Part shown: in pieces, positions 17,216-25,280 of the stretch | Layout of the letters: each line of letters opens with the position of its first letter | Position numbering within the stretch: the first letter of the stretch is position 1 | Assembly (NCBI RefSeq): GCF_000327505.1 | Contig: NC_019942.1 | Location: 124,001-188,000, forward strand | Source: Aciduliprofundum sp. MAR08-339 | GTDB lineage: Archaea > Thermoplasmatota > Thermoplasmata > Thermoplasmatales > Aciduliprofundaceae | Direction of reading: 5' to 3' | Length of the DNA stretch: 64,000 nt | Translations under genes and position numbers: made by a program | Notes under the pieces: model-generated | The model's database searches: none | Told to the model about the DNA's origin: nothing | Seen by the model: only the letters and a program-made list of their open reading frames with translations

Positions 17216-18376
17216 ATGTATCTTACAAAATATGAGGAGAAAATCCTAGATGGAGAACTGGGAGAAGGTTACGCAAAGATGATGAAAATTCTCGTTAAAA
17301 TAGGAGAGATCTACGGTGCAGACGGGCTGATTCCCATAAAATCCGCTCAAATCTCAGGTGTGTCCTACAACACCATAGGTGAACACGGGCTTTACTTTCT
17401 TAAGTCCCTAGAGGGGGTGAAGGTGAGAGTCCCAGCAACCCTCAATCCTCTGGCCTTTGATGAAAGATATATTGATCTCCTAAAGGTCGATTCTCACATT
17501 TACAAAAGGCAGATGGAGATAATAAAGGCCTATGTTGATATGGGCATAAAGCCCACTGCAACTTGCACCCCCTATTACTATGACAACGTTCCAAAATTAG
17601 GAGAGCATATAGCCTGGGCCGAGAGTTCCGCTGTGATATACGCCAACTCCATAATAGGCGCAAGAACAAACAGAGAAGGGGCAGTTACAGCATTGGCGGC
17701 AGCAATCATCGGGAAAACCCCAAACTATGGATTGCATTTGGACGAGAACAGAAGGGCAACCCATATTGTTGATGTGAAATTCAAGCCCGAGGGTGAGGAC
17801 TATCCCCTGATAGGGCTGTTCATCGGAGAGAGCGTAAACGGCATTCCCTACCTCAGATTTGCAGGCACAAACGATGATTTCAAACTTATGGGAGCGGCCA
17901 TGGCAGCATCTGGAAGCATATCAATGTATCACATTGAAAATTTCACTCCAGAATTCAAAAATGCCCTGAGCGATGAGGTCGAGCGAATAGAGGTGGAAAG
18001 AGAGGATCTTGATAGAATGAAAAGGGAAGTGGATGTGGAACTTGTGGCCATCGGATGCCCCCATGTATCCCCTTCAGAACTGCGCAGAATTGCAGAATTT
18101 GTAAAGGGCAAAAAAAAGAAGAAGAACGTTCAACTCTGGATATTTGTGGCAAGAAGTGTGTGGAATAGACACGAGGATTTAGTTAAATTTATCGAGGAAT
18201 TTGGGGGCAAGGTAATGGTTGATACCTGCGTGGTTGTGAGCAACGCTGGAAAGATCTACAAAAAAATAGGTACAACATCAGGCAAGGCCGCATTTTATCT
18301 GAGCAAGGAAAAATTCGGAGGTGCAAGGGTTATGGTTGCAGACCTATACACACTGCTCAGGAGCGTGGTAGAATGA
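17216..18376 (+). CDS. Aconitase X catalytic subunit (phosphomevalonate dehydratase large subunit)
   Basis: 386 residues of the AcnX catalytic family. Visible parts are the N-terminal LTKYEEKILDGELGEGYAKMM, the Cys-containing TATCTPYY, a WAESSAVIYANSIIGARTNREG segment and the late CVVVSNAGKIYKKIGT. In archaea the two-subunit AcnX makes trans-anhydromevalonate 5-phosphate in the modified mevalonate pathway to isoprenoid lipids. The iron-sulfur ligands should be Cys residues, though I cannot assign all three. The swivel subunit overlaps by 4 bp, and purH is 9 bp upstream. Confidence 0.9.
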   Translation: MYLTKYEEKILDGELGEGYAKMMKILVKIGEIYGADGLIPIKSAQISGVSYNTIGEHGLYFLKSLEGVKVRVPATLNPLAFDERYIDLLKVDSHIYKRQMEIIKAYVDMGIKPTATCTPYYYDNVPKLGEHIAWAESSAVIYANSIIGARTNREGAVTALAAAIIGKTPNYGLHLDENRRATHIVDVKFKPEGEDYPLIGLFIGESVNGIPYLRFAGTNDDFKLMGAAMAASGSISMYHIENFTPEFKNALSDEVERIEVEREDLDRMKREVDVELVAIGCPHVSPSELRRIAEFVKGKKKKKNVQLWIFVARSVWNRHEDLVKFIEEFGGKVMVDTCVVVSNAGKIYKKIGTTSGKAAFYLSKEKFGGARVMVADLYTLLRSVVE

Positions 18377-18735
18377 TTCTCAGAGGACGTACAATTCTGG
18401 AGGGGAATGTTGAAGGTACTGTGGTAAAATTTGATAAGCCTATCGTGATTTTAGGAGACGTAAACGAGAAAGAAGGTACGATCTTGGGCAAGGAAATCAA
18501 GGGAAAGATAGTTGTGTTTCCCAGAGGTGCGGGAAGCACGGTGGGTTCTTACACCATATACGGATTGAAATACTATGGCAACGAGCCCCTTTCATTCATA
18601 CTCCAAGAAGCAGAGACAATTGTGGCTGCAGGGGCCATTATGGCGAATATACCCACTTTGGACAGGATAGACACTTCAAAAATAAAAGATGGAGATAGGG
18701 TCAGAGTTTCTGGAAACATAGTGGAAATCCTGTGA
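18373..18735 (+). CDS. Aconitase X swivel subunit (phosphomevalonate dehydratase small subunit)
   Basis: 120 residues of the DUF126/AcnX swivel domain, with ILRGRTILEGNVEGTVV, the phosphate-loop-like FPRGAGSTVGSYTIY and the GAIMANIPTLDRID end. It closes over the active site of the partner encoded just upstream. The ATGA overlap suggests stoichiometric coupled translation. Confidence 0.92.
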   Translation: MILRGRTILEGNVEGTVVKFDKPIVILGDVNEKEGTILGKEIKGKIVVFPRGAGSTVGSYTIYGLKYYGNEPLSFILQEAETIVAAGAIMANIPTLDRIDTSKIKDGDRVRVSGNIVEIL

Positions 18736-21700
18736 CTATCTTATCTCTCCGTCCACATATTTCATTATCTTCTCAAGTTCAAAGCTTTCAATTTCTTCTA
18801 TGTTGAAAAACATATACGCATTTTTCTCCTTCAACTTCTCCTTTATCCTACGGAGAACTTCCATAAGAGAATCCAGAGGGTTTATGGCCAGAAGCAAATC
18901 AAAGCAATCTGCCAGAATTAATTTCCCGCCCTTCTCTATAAATCTAATGATCTCACTTTCAAGTTTATCAATCTCCTTTGGCTTTATACTTTTTCCAAAG
19001 GGAACGTAAGAGATCCACAGAGTTTGCACGTTTTTCAGGTCGTACTCCTTTTTGACCTCCTCAGGATTGTCCTTCGTAATGAGCAATTTCTTCTCGCTCA
19101 AAATCTCTTCTGGAACACTGTCTATCATTTTTCGCAGATCCCCTATTACCAGATAGAGGTTGCCTCTCTTCATCCTTTTCTCTTTCATCTTCACACGTAT
19201 GGGTGCACCACAAAGAGGGCAGAACTCATCTTCTTGGGATAATTCCGCACCACAGAATGGGCAGTATTCCCTACCCTTTACCTTCTTTGATTTGAAAGCC
19301 GTGGAATAGACATAGTCAATTATCTTTCTGGCCATATTAAGCGGTATTCCGGATATTTCTGCCAACTCTTCGGGTTTGGTCTCCATAAGTTCGTATATGC
19401 TCCCGAATCCCAACTTAAACAACAGTTCTGCACGGGACTCATCAATTCCAGGTATGCTCTTAAAAGCCTTGATGACCCATTTCTTGAACAGAGGGTTTAT
19501 CCCGATGATTATACGATATCCCATAATGGGCCATTCAACAACGTATCCATACTCAGGAATGTAGTACTCGACATTTCTGGCTAGGCACTGTTGCTTGATT
19601 TCGTCTTCGTACCCCTTTACCATCTTTATTACATCAGAGTTACCATAAATGTTCACATCAACCAAATCATCAAAATCCATCTCTATATCCTTCCGCATGC
19701 TGTTTATCCGCCGCACAATCTCTTTAACCAGCCGGATTCTCCTAGTTGATGCATCTCTCTCGGTGTAAACATACAGTTCCCCATATTTTGATTTTAACTC
19801 CTCGTAACCCTCAGGCACCTTTTTCAGGTATCTCACCATCTTTGGGGTGATCTTTATCAGAAAACCCTCCACCCCAAGAGTGTAACCCCCTTTTTCCATG
19901 GCATCCATAACTTCCTTCACGTTCTTTCTCCGGAGCAGAAACGATATCTTAGGAGCCCAAGCACGGTATGCTGCACTTATCTCCTCAATATTGGGCTCTA
20001 TCTCAATTTCCATCTCTTCCCATTCCCTTACAGCGGTCAGGGCAATAATATTCTCAACCCTGAAAATATAGGGTCTAAGATCGTTTATATCGCCTGCATA
20101 CTCAGACACGAAAACAACTTTCTTAAGGGGCTCTCTCAGGGGTATGTTATTTCTCTCTCTGTATTCCCTGAGAAGGGTTATCACATCCCTCAAAACCTCA
20201 ACACTCTCAATTTCAGGGTAATCCTCAAAGGATAGAATGATTTGATCAATGCCCAATTTCTCCATCAAAGATGCTGCAAATTTAGGAAGATATGGATAGA
20301 GCAGCGTCAGGATATCCTTAATCAATTTCCTGGCCAGTGGATCCTTTCTTTTGAGAGGCACATAAAAATGTGAGATGTCGTGGAGCACATAATTGTAGAA
20401 TCTGTCAAAGGACTCTTCGATTTTGCCCTTCTCGACCAGTTGTACAATGCTTCTCTTAACCTCTTCGTTCTTCCACAGGGCCCAGTAATCAACATCGGTG
20501 TACTCATCACTCTGGCCGTAAATTTCAACGTATCTCACAATATTTTCAACCACCGATTTCAATTTTCTGACCTTCCTCAAATCTTCCTCGTTTATCTTTC
20601 CACGCCTCTTCATCAAAAGCACACATTCCTCATCCTCATCTGGTTCATTCATTAAATCATGTGAGAGCAATATGCTGCGGTTAAAGAAATAGCCCCGAGA
20701 GAGCCTCAACATACCTTCAATGGCCTTTTGCACCCCCACTCTGCGAATATGCACAAAACTCAGGTCCACAGGATGATGTAATTCATGTACGTATGCACCG
20801 ACCGCAACAAGTTCAGGTCTGAGCATGAATTTTCTCTCCATTATGCCTCCACACACAGGACAGTCCATGATCTTCTCACCGTACTCAATGTGGCCACAAT
20901 TTGAGCAGTGTAGCACAGGCAATTTATAAGAACCGCTTGGGGAGGATAACTGAATCTTCACCTCCTCATCCTCTGCAAATAAAACTGGAATTTTCCCCTC
21001 CACAAGCACGCTTCCACATTTGGGACACACATGGATGGGCTCAACTCTTTTAAAGGAATAAATAAGCGAATAGGATGGAATTTTGGATTTGAGATGAAGT
21101 TCCTCCACATCACCCTTACGTATTATTCTGGAGTTTCCATCACCAAGAATGACATGGGATTTGAAATTGATTTTTTCCAATGTACCCTTTTCTACCTTTT
21201 TTATCTTATCCTCTGGAACTTCAAGTTTCTCAATCAAAATATCTCTGAGATGGCCAGGTGCAAGCCATTTCTCATCGGGAAAGGACACAAGAATTAAATC
21301 TTCTCCCCCAATAAAAACTCCAACCGCTTCCTCTCCGGATTCAATTTCCCCGATAAAATAGGTCCTCTTGGCAATTCTGATTTTCACGAGATTTATCTTG
21401 ATTTCCCTTTCAATTATCTTTACCTCATGCGCTTTATAGTACTCATCACACTTCTCACAGTAATAGTTATTCAAATAATGAACCTTCAATTTTTCCATGG
21501 TGTAAAGTTCCTTTATTAGGAGGGAAATCTCATCAGTGTATCTGTCTGCATAAATTAACCTAGCATATGGAGCCTTTTCTCTCAACCTTTTAAGATAATT
21601 CTCACCTGAGTGAACCACAAAGATTATGGGTTTCTCTTTTCCAAGAATTTCGTAAAACCTGTGGATAAAATTGAAGTGGATAATTTCATCTAATACAGAA

Positions 21701-21753
21701 TAGGATAGTGTATCGTATATTGGATACGAATACAAGCCTCGATTTTTTTCCAC
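18736..21753 (-). CDS. Degenerate isoleucyl-tRNA synthetase-like chimera (HhH, zinc ribbon, DUF835-like)
   Basis: 1005 residues from GTG 21753. Residues about 240-400 align by eye with the part of IleRS between the editing insertion and KMSKS: HVCPKCG, HCSNCG, DCPVCGG. The HIGH motif is not visible, and KMSKS is replaced by something like MKRRGK (381-386). Residues about 420-720 resemble the IleRS anticodon-binding region (LREYRERNNIPLREPLKKV at 528-546, VKEIVRRINSMRKDI at 676-690). Then come a helix-hairpin-helix segment (about 764-815), a zinc ribbon (CPFCGAEL...CPLCGAPI, 831-852) and a C-terminal domain like DUF835 (about 865-1000). It is probably not a working synthetase but may still bind tRNA or nucleic acid. 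The frame is fully open, so it is not a pseudogene. Confidence 0.75.
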   Translation of the reverse strand: MEKNRGLYSYPIYDTLSYSVLDEIIHFNFIHRFYEILGKEKPIIFVVHSGENYLKRLREKAPYARLIYADRYTDEISLLIKELYTMEKLKVHYLNNYYCEKCDEYYKAHEVKIIEREIKINLVKIRIAKRTYFIGEIESGEEAVGVFIGGEDLILVSFPDEKWLAPGHLRDILIEKLEVPEDKIKKVEKGTLEKINFKSHVILGDGNSRIIRKGDVEELHLKSKIPSYSLIYSFKRVEPIHVCPKCGSVLVEGKIPVLFAEDEEVKIQLSSPSGSYKLPVLHCSNCGHIEYGEKIMDCPVCGGIMERKFMLRPELVAVGAYVHELHHPVDLSFVHIRRVGVQKAIEGMLRLSRGYFFNRSILLSHDLMNEPDEDEECVLLMKRRGKINEEDLRKVRKLKSVVENIVRYVEIYGQSDEYTDVDYWALWKNEEVKRSIVQLVEKGKIEESFDRFYNYVLHDISHFYVPLKRKDPLARKLIKDILTLLYPYLPKFAASLMEKLGIDQIILSFEDYPEIESVEVLRDVITLLREYRERNNIPLREPLKKVVFVSEYAGDINDLRPYIFRVENIIALTAVREWEEMEIEIEPNIEEISAAYRAWAPKISFLLRRKNVKEVMDAMEKGGYTLGVEGFLIKITPKMVRYLKKVPEGYEELKSKYGELYVYTERDASTRRIRLVKEIVRRINSMRKDIEMDFDDLVDVNIYGNSDVIKMVKGYEDEIKQQCLARNVEYYIPEYGYVVEWPIMGYRIIIGINPLFKKWVIKAFKSIPGIDESRAELLFKLGFGSIYELMETKPEELAEISGIPLNMARKIIDYVYSTAFKSKKVKGREYCPFCGAELSQEDEFCPLCGAPIRVKMKEKRMKRGNLYLVIGDLRKMIDSVPEEILSEKKLLITKDNPEEVKKEYDLKNVQTLWISYVPFGKSIKPKEIDKLESEIIRFIEKGGKLILADCFDLLLAINPLDSLMEVLRRIKEKLKEKNAYMFFNIEEIESFELEKIMKYVDGEIR

Positions 21754-21805
21754 GTGAGTATATTCCTATTCCACGATATATATTTATTGGCTCCAGAAAG
21801 ATAAG

Positions 21806-21818
21806 TTATAAATAAATA
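21806..21818 (+). promoter_or_regulatory. TATA box of asnS
   Basis: TTATAAATAAATA centred about 23 bp before ATG 21835. Spacing predicts a leaderless or nearly leaderless transcript. Confidence 0.55.
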
Positions 21819-21834
21819 ACCCTCATGCAAGTTT

Positions 21835-23127
21835 ATGTTTCACAAGGTGGAAGAGGTACTTTCAGATGATTTCATAGGAAAGGAGGTTAGCCTTCGGGGC
21901 TGGATTTACAGGAAGAGGCGCATGGGAAAGATCATTTTCGTGGTTCTCCGAGACTCTTCAGACATAATCCAGTGTGTTGTTGAGAAGAAAAAGATAGGTT
22001 CAGAAAAGTTCAAGGAACTTGATAAGGTTGGGGTGGAATCTTCCATAATACTCAGCGGTTCTGTAAGAAAGGAGGCCAGAGCTCCAACAGGATACGAAAT
22101 TGATGTGAACACCATTGATATCATTGGGCCTTCATACATGTTTCCCATAACCAAGGACAAGAGCGATGATTTCCTCCTTGACAACAGACATCTCTGGCTA
22201 AGGAGCAGGGAGATGAACGCCATCCTTAAAATTAGGCACACCGTTTTTGGAGCCATTCATGATTACTTCAGGGAAACAGGGTATTATGAGGTACAGGGCC
22301 CCATATTCGTCACTGGTGCTGTGGAAGGGGGATCCACCCTATTTGAGGTTCCTTATTTTGGCAGAAAGGCATACCTCACACAGAGCGCGCAATTCTACCT
22401 TGAAACTTTCATATTCTCCCTCGAAAAGGTATATACCATTGCTCCCAGTTTTCGTGCGGAGAAGAGCAGAACGAGGAGACACCTCACAGAGTACTGGCAT
22501 GCAGAGGCAGAGGCAGCATGGTACCACAACGATGATATGATGAAGGATGAAGAGGAACTCATAGTGCAAATAATTCAGAGAGTTTTGGACGAACGTAGAA
22601 GGGAACTTGAATTTCTAAACAGAGACATAAAAATCCTAGAAAACATAGAGAAACCTTTCATTCGTATGAAGTACGGGGAACTCATCGAATTTGCCCAGAA
22701 TGAAGGAATTGATATTGAGTATGGCGATGATCTTGGAGCGGATGAAGAAACTGCAATAACAGTGAAGTTTGACAAACCTATTTTTGTAACCCACTACCCA
22801 GCATCAATAAAACCATTCTATCACAGACCGGATCCTGAAAATCCAGAGGTTGTTCTGTGCCATGACATGCTCGCTCCAGAGGGATACGGAGAGATCATAG
22901 GTGGAGGTGAGAGAATCTACAAACTGGATGTGCTTATTCAAAGGATGGAAGAAGAGGGGCTCAATCCTGAGAACTACTACTGGTACGTGGATCTTAGAAA
23001 ATACGGAAGCGTACCCCATGCGGGATTCGGTCTGGGTGTGGATAGGCTTGTGTGGTGGCTTGCAGGATTATCACACATAAAATACGCCATACCGTATCCC
23101 AGAACAATAAGAAGGACAAAACCATAA
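21835..23127 (+). CDS. asnS: Asparaginyl-tRNA synthetase
   Basis: 430 residues. The N-terminal OB-fold anticodon-binding domain (about 1-110) begins with the SLRGWIYRKRRMGKIIFVVLRD pattern. The class II catalytic domain has motif 2 (PSFRAEKSRTRRHLTEYWHAE) and motif 3 (GFGLGVDRLVWWLAG). The TEYWHAEAE segment and WWLAG end favour Asn over Asp specificity. It charges tRNA-Asn directly, so this organism need not depend only on transamidation for Asn-tRNA. Confidence 0.9.
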   Translation: MFHKVEEVLSDDFIGKEVSLRGWIYRKRRMGKIIFVVLRDSSDIIQCVVEKKKIGSEKFKELDKVGVESSIILSGSVRKEARAPTGYEIDVNTIDIIGPSYMFPITKDKSDDFLLDNRHLWLRSREMNAILKIRHTVFGAIHDYFRETGYYEVQGPIFVTGAVEGGSTLFEVPYFGRKAYLTQSAQFYLETFIFSLEKVYTIAPSFRAEKSRTRRHLTEYWHAEAEAAWYHNDDMMKDEEELIVQIIQRVLDERRRELEFLNRDIKILENIEKPFIRMKYGELIEFAQNEGIDIEYGDDLGADEETAITVKFDKPIFVTHYPASIKPFYHRPDPENPEVVLCHDMLAPEGYGEIIGGGERIYKLDVLIQRMEEEGLNPENYYWYVDLRKYGSVPHAGFGLGVDRLVWWLAGLSHIKYAIPYPRTIRRTKP

Positions 23128-23156
23128 AAGAAAAAATGATTGGCGTGTAACGCCAT

Positions 23157-24233
23157 TTACTCTGTTTCTTCTTCTATCTTCCCAATTTCATTTGTTTTTT
23201 CCAGTTCTGTATCAAATCCCTCGGAGGCAAGTTTCTCTGCAAAATGGCAAGCTACAAAGTGTCCTGGCTCAATCTCCACAAGAGGAGGTTCCTTCACATC
23301 GCACAGGCCTTTCTGCGCGTATGGGCAGCGAGGCCAGAATCTGCACCCCGGAGGCAGGTTTATGGGACTTGGAATCTCTCCCTTGATTTCCACACGGCCA
23401 TGCTTGTGATCTGGATCTGGCACAGGAACAGCAGAAATCAGTGCCTTTGTATATGGATGCATGGGGTTGAAGACCACATCGTCCGAGTTGGCCATTTCAA
23501 CTATCTTGCCGAGGTACATCACAGCCATCTTATCTGACATGTACCTGGAGACTGCAATATCGTGTGTTATGAACAAGAATGGTATACCGTACCTCTCTCT
23601 CAGATCGAGCATAAGGTTCATCACGCCTGCACGGATAGAAACATCGAGCATGGACACGGGCTCATCAGCCACTATGAACTTTGGTCTGAGTACCAGGGCC
23701 CTGGCAATGGCAACGCGCTGTCTCTGACCTCCGCTCAACTCGTGAGGAAACCTGTCAAGGTATTCCTCCGCAGGTCTCAATTCTGCATCTTCCAGAGCCT
23801 TAATCACCATTTCCACCCTATCATCGTAGGTATCTCCAATACCATGTATAAGCAAGGGTTCCATAACAGTCTTCTGCACAGTAAAGCGAGGATTCAGAGA
23901 TTCGTAGGGGTCCTGGAATATCATCTGCACGTTTCTCCTGTAATTTTTCAGCTGCTTACCTTTCAGTTTTGCAATATCCTCTCCCTCGAAGAGGATGTTT
24001 CCCTCAGTTGGATCCTCAAGTCTTGTGAGAAGTCTGCCCGTGGTGGTCTTACCGCATCCGGATTCTCCCACAAGACCCAGAATTTCTCCACGATGAATAT
24101 CAAAGTTTATTCCATCAACGGCCTTAACGTATATGGGCTCACCCCAGAACTTGAACATTCCTGCATGCAGTTCAAAGTACTTCTTGAGGTTCCTCACACG
24201 GATAATCACTTCACCGTTATTCTCTTCACTCAT
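23157..24233 (-). CDS. Oligopeptide-type ABC transporter ATP-binding protein (OppF-like)
   Basis: 358 residues from ATG 24233, which overlaps the oppD-like stop. Walker [10 protein letters not shown], signature [15 protein letters not shown] and Walker [14 protein letters not shown] are complete. The C-terminal oligopeptide/dipeptide extension carries the iron-sulfur-type Cys cluster seen in this family ([16 protein letters not shown]). Last gene of a four-gene leftward operon. The substrate is unknown; peptides or oligosaccharides are the usual choices. Confidence 0.9.
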   Translation of the reverse strand: MSEENNGEVIIRVRNLKKYFELHAGMFKFWGEPIYVKAVDGINFDIHRGEILGLVGESGCGKTTTGRLLTRLEDPTEGNILFEGEDIAKLKGKQLKNYRRNVQMIFQDPYESLNPRFTVQKTVMEPLLIHGIGDTYDDRVEMVIKALEDAELRPAEEYLDRFPHELSGGQRQRVAIARALVLRPKFIVADEPVSMLDVSIRAGVMNLMLDLRERYGIPFLFITHDIAVSRYMSDKMAVMYLGKIVEMANSDDVVFNPMHPYTKALISAVPVPDPDHKHGRVEIKGEIPSPINLPPGCRFWPRCPYAQKGLCDVKEPPLVEIEPGHFVACHFAEKLASEGFDTELEKTNEIGKIEEETE

Positions 24234-25275
24234 TTCTCTCACCCCCGCCCAATTCACCATAAAGCTCCTCTGCAAAGTGACACTTGGAATAGTGTCCGGG
24301 AGCAACTTCAATCACTGGTGGTTCCTTCTCAAGGCATATATCCTTAGCATAGGGACAGCGAGGTGCAAACCTGCAGCCCTTGGGTGGATTCGCAAGATCA
24401 GGTGGAGAACCGGGTATGGCCTTGAGCCTCTTCTTCTCACCCCTTATATTGGGGAACGCATTGAGCAATGCCTCCATGTACGGGTGTGCGGTTTCCTTGA
24501 ATACCTGCCTTGTAGAACCCGTCTCAACGAGGTGCCCGGCATACATAACAGCCATTTTGTGGGCCATTTCTGCAACCACACTGACATCGTGGGTTATCAG
24601 TATCATGGCCACATTTTCCTCCTTCTGCAGCCGGGCCATCTCACCCAGAATCTTATCCTGAGTAACCACATCCAGAGCCGTGGTAGGCTCATCCGCTATT
24701 ATCAAATCAGGATTCAGAGCAAGGGCCATGGCAATCATAGCCCTCTGTTTCATACCTCCGCTGTACTCATGGGGATAGTTGTCAATTCTATCAACGGGTA
24801 TACCAACCAATTTGTATAGTTCCTCAACCCTCTTTCTCGCTTCCTGTTCACTCACATTCTTATGGGTGAGAATCGCCTCAATTATCTGATCTCCAACCTT
24901 GAAAACAGGGTTAAAGGCATTCATGGCTCCCTGGAATATCATCGAGATTCTGTTCCATCTGTACTTTCTCATCTCAGGATGATACTCAACAATTTTTCTA
25001 TATCCGGAGAATTTCTTGCTTGGCACTGTACCCACTTGAACCAGATCCTTCCTGTCAAATATTACCTTACTGCCCTCTTTTATGTATGCATTGCTGGCAA
25101 GAAGCTGGGTTATTCCGTAGCCAGTCGTGGTCTTACCACATCCGGATTCTCCCACAAGACCCATGGTTTCTCCCTTTTCAAGTTTGAAACTGACACCATC
25201 CACAGCGTAGACCCAGCCAGCCTGAATCTTGTAGTGTATCGAAAGGTTCCTAACATCCAACAGTGTTCTCGCCAT
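24226..25275 (-). CDS. Oligopeptide-type ABC transporter ATP-binding protein (OppD-like)
   Basis: 349 residues from ATG 25275 (GAGGTGAT just upstream; a GTG at 25284 is less well placed). Walker [10 protein letters not shown], signature EYSGGMKQRAMIAMALAL, Walker B DLIIADEPTTALD, and the C-terminal Cys cluster GCRFAPRCPYAKDIC. It pairs with the OppF-like protein to energise the two permeases encoded upstream. Confidence 0.9.
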   Translation of the reverse strand: MARTLLDVRNLSIHYKIQAGWVYAVDGVSFKLEKGETMGLVGESGCGKTTTGYGITQLLASNAYIKEGSKVIFDRKDLVQVGTVPSKKFSGYRKIVEYHPEMRKYRWNRISMIFQGAMNAFNPVFKVGDQIIEAILTHKNVSEQEARKRVEELYKLVGIPVDRIDNYPHEYSGGMKQRAMIAMALALNPDLIIADEPTTALDVVTQDKILGEMARLQKEENVAMILITHDVSVVAEMAHKMAVMYAGHLVETGSTRQVFKETAHPYMEALLNAFPNIRGEKKRLKAIPGSPPDLANPPKGCRFAPRCPYAKDICLEKEPPVIEVAPGHYSKCHFAEELYGELGGGERNE

Positions 25276-25280
25276 TTTTA

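Noticed and set aside
23562-24819. Rightward frames of 228-261 codons in the ABC transporter region
   Set aside because: Shadows of the OppD/OppF-like genes; no recognisable protein features.
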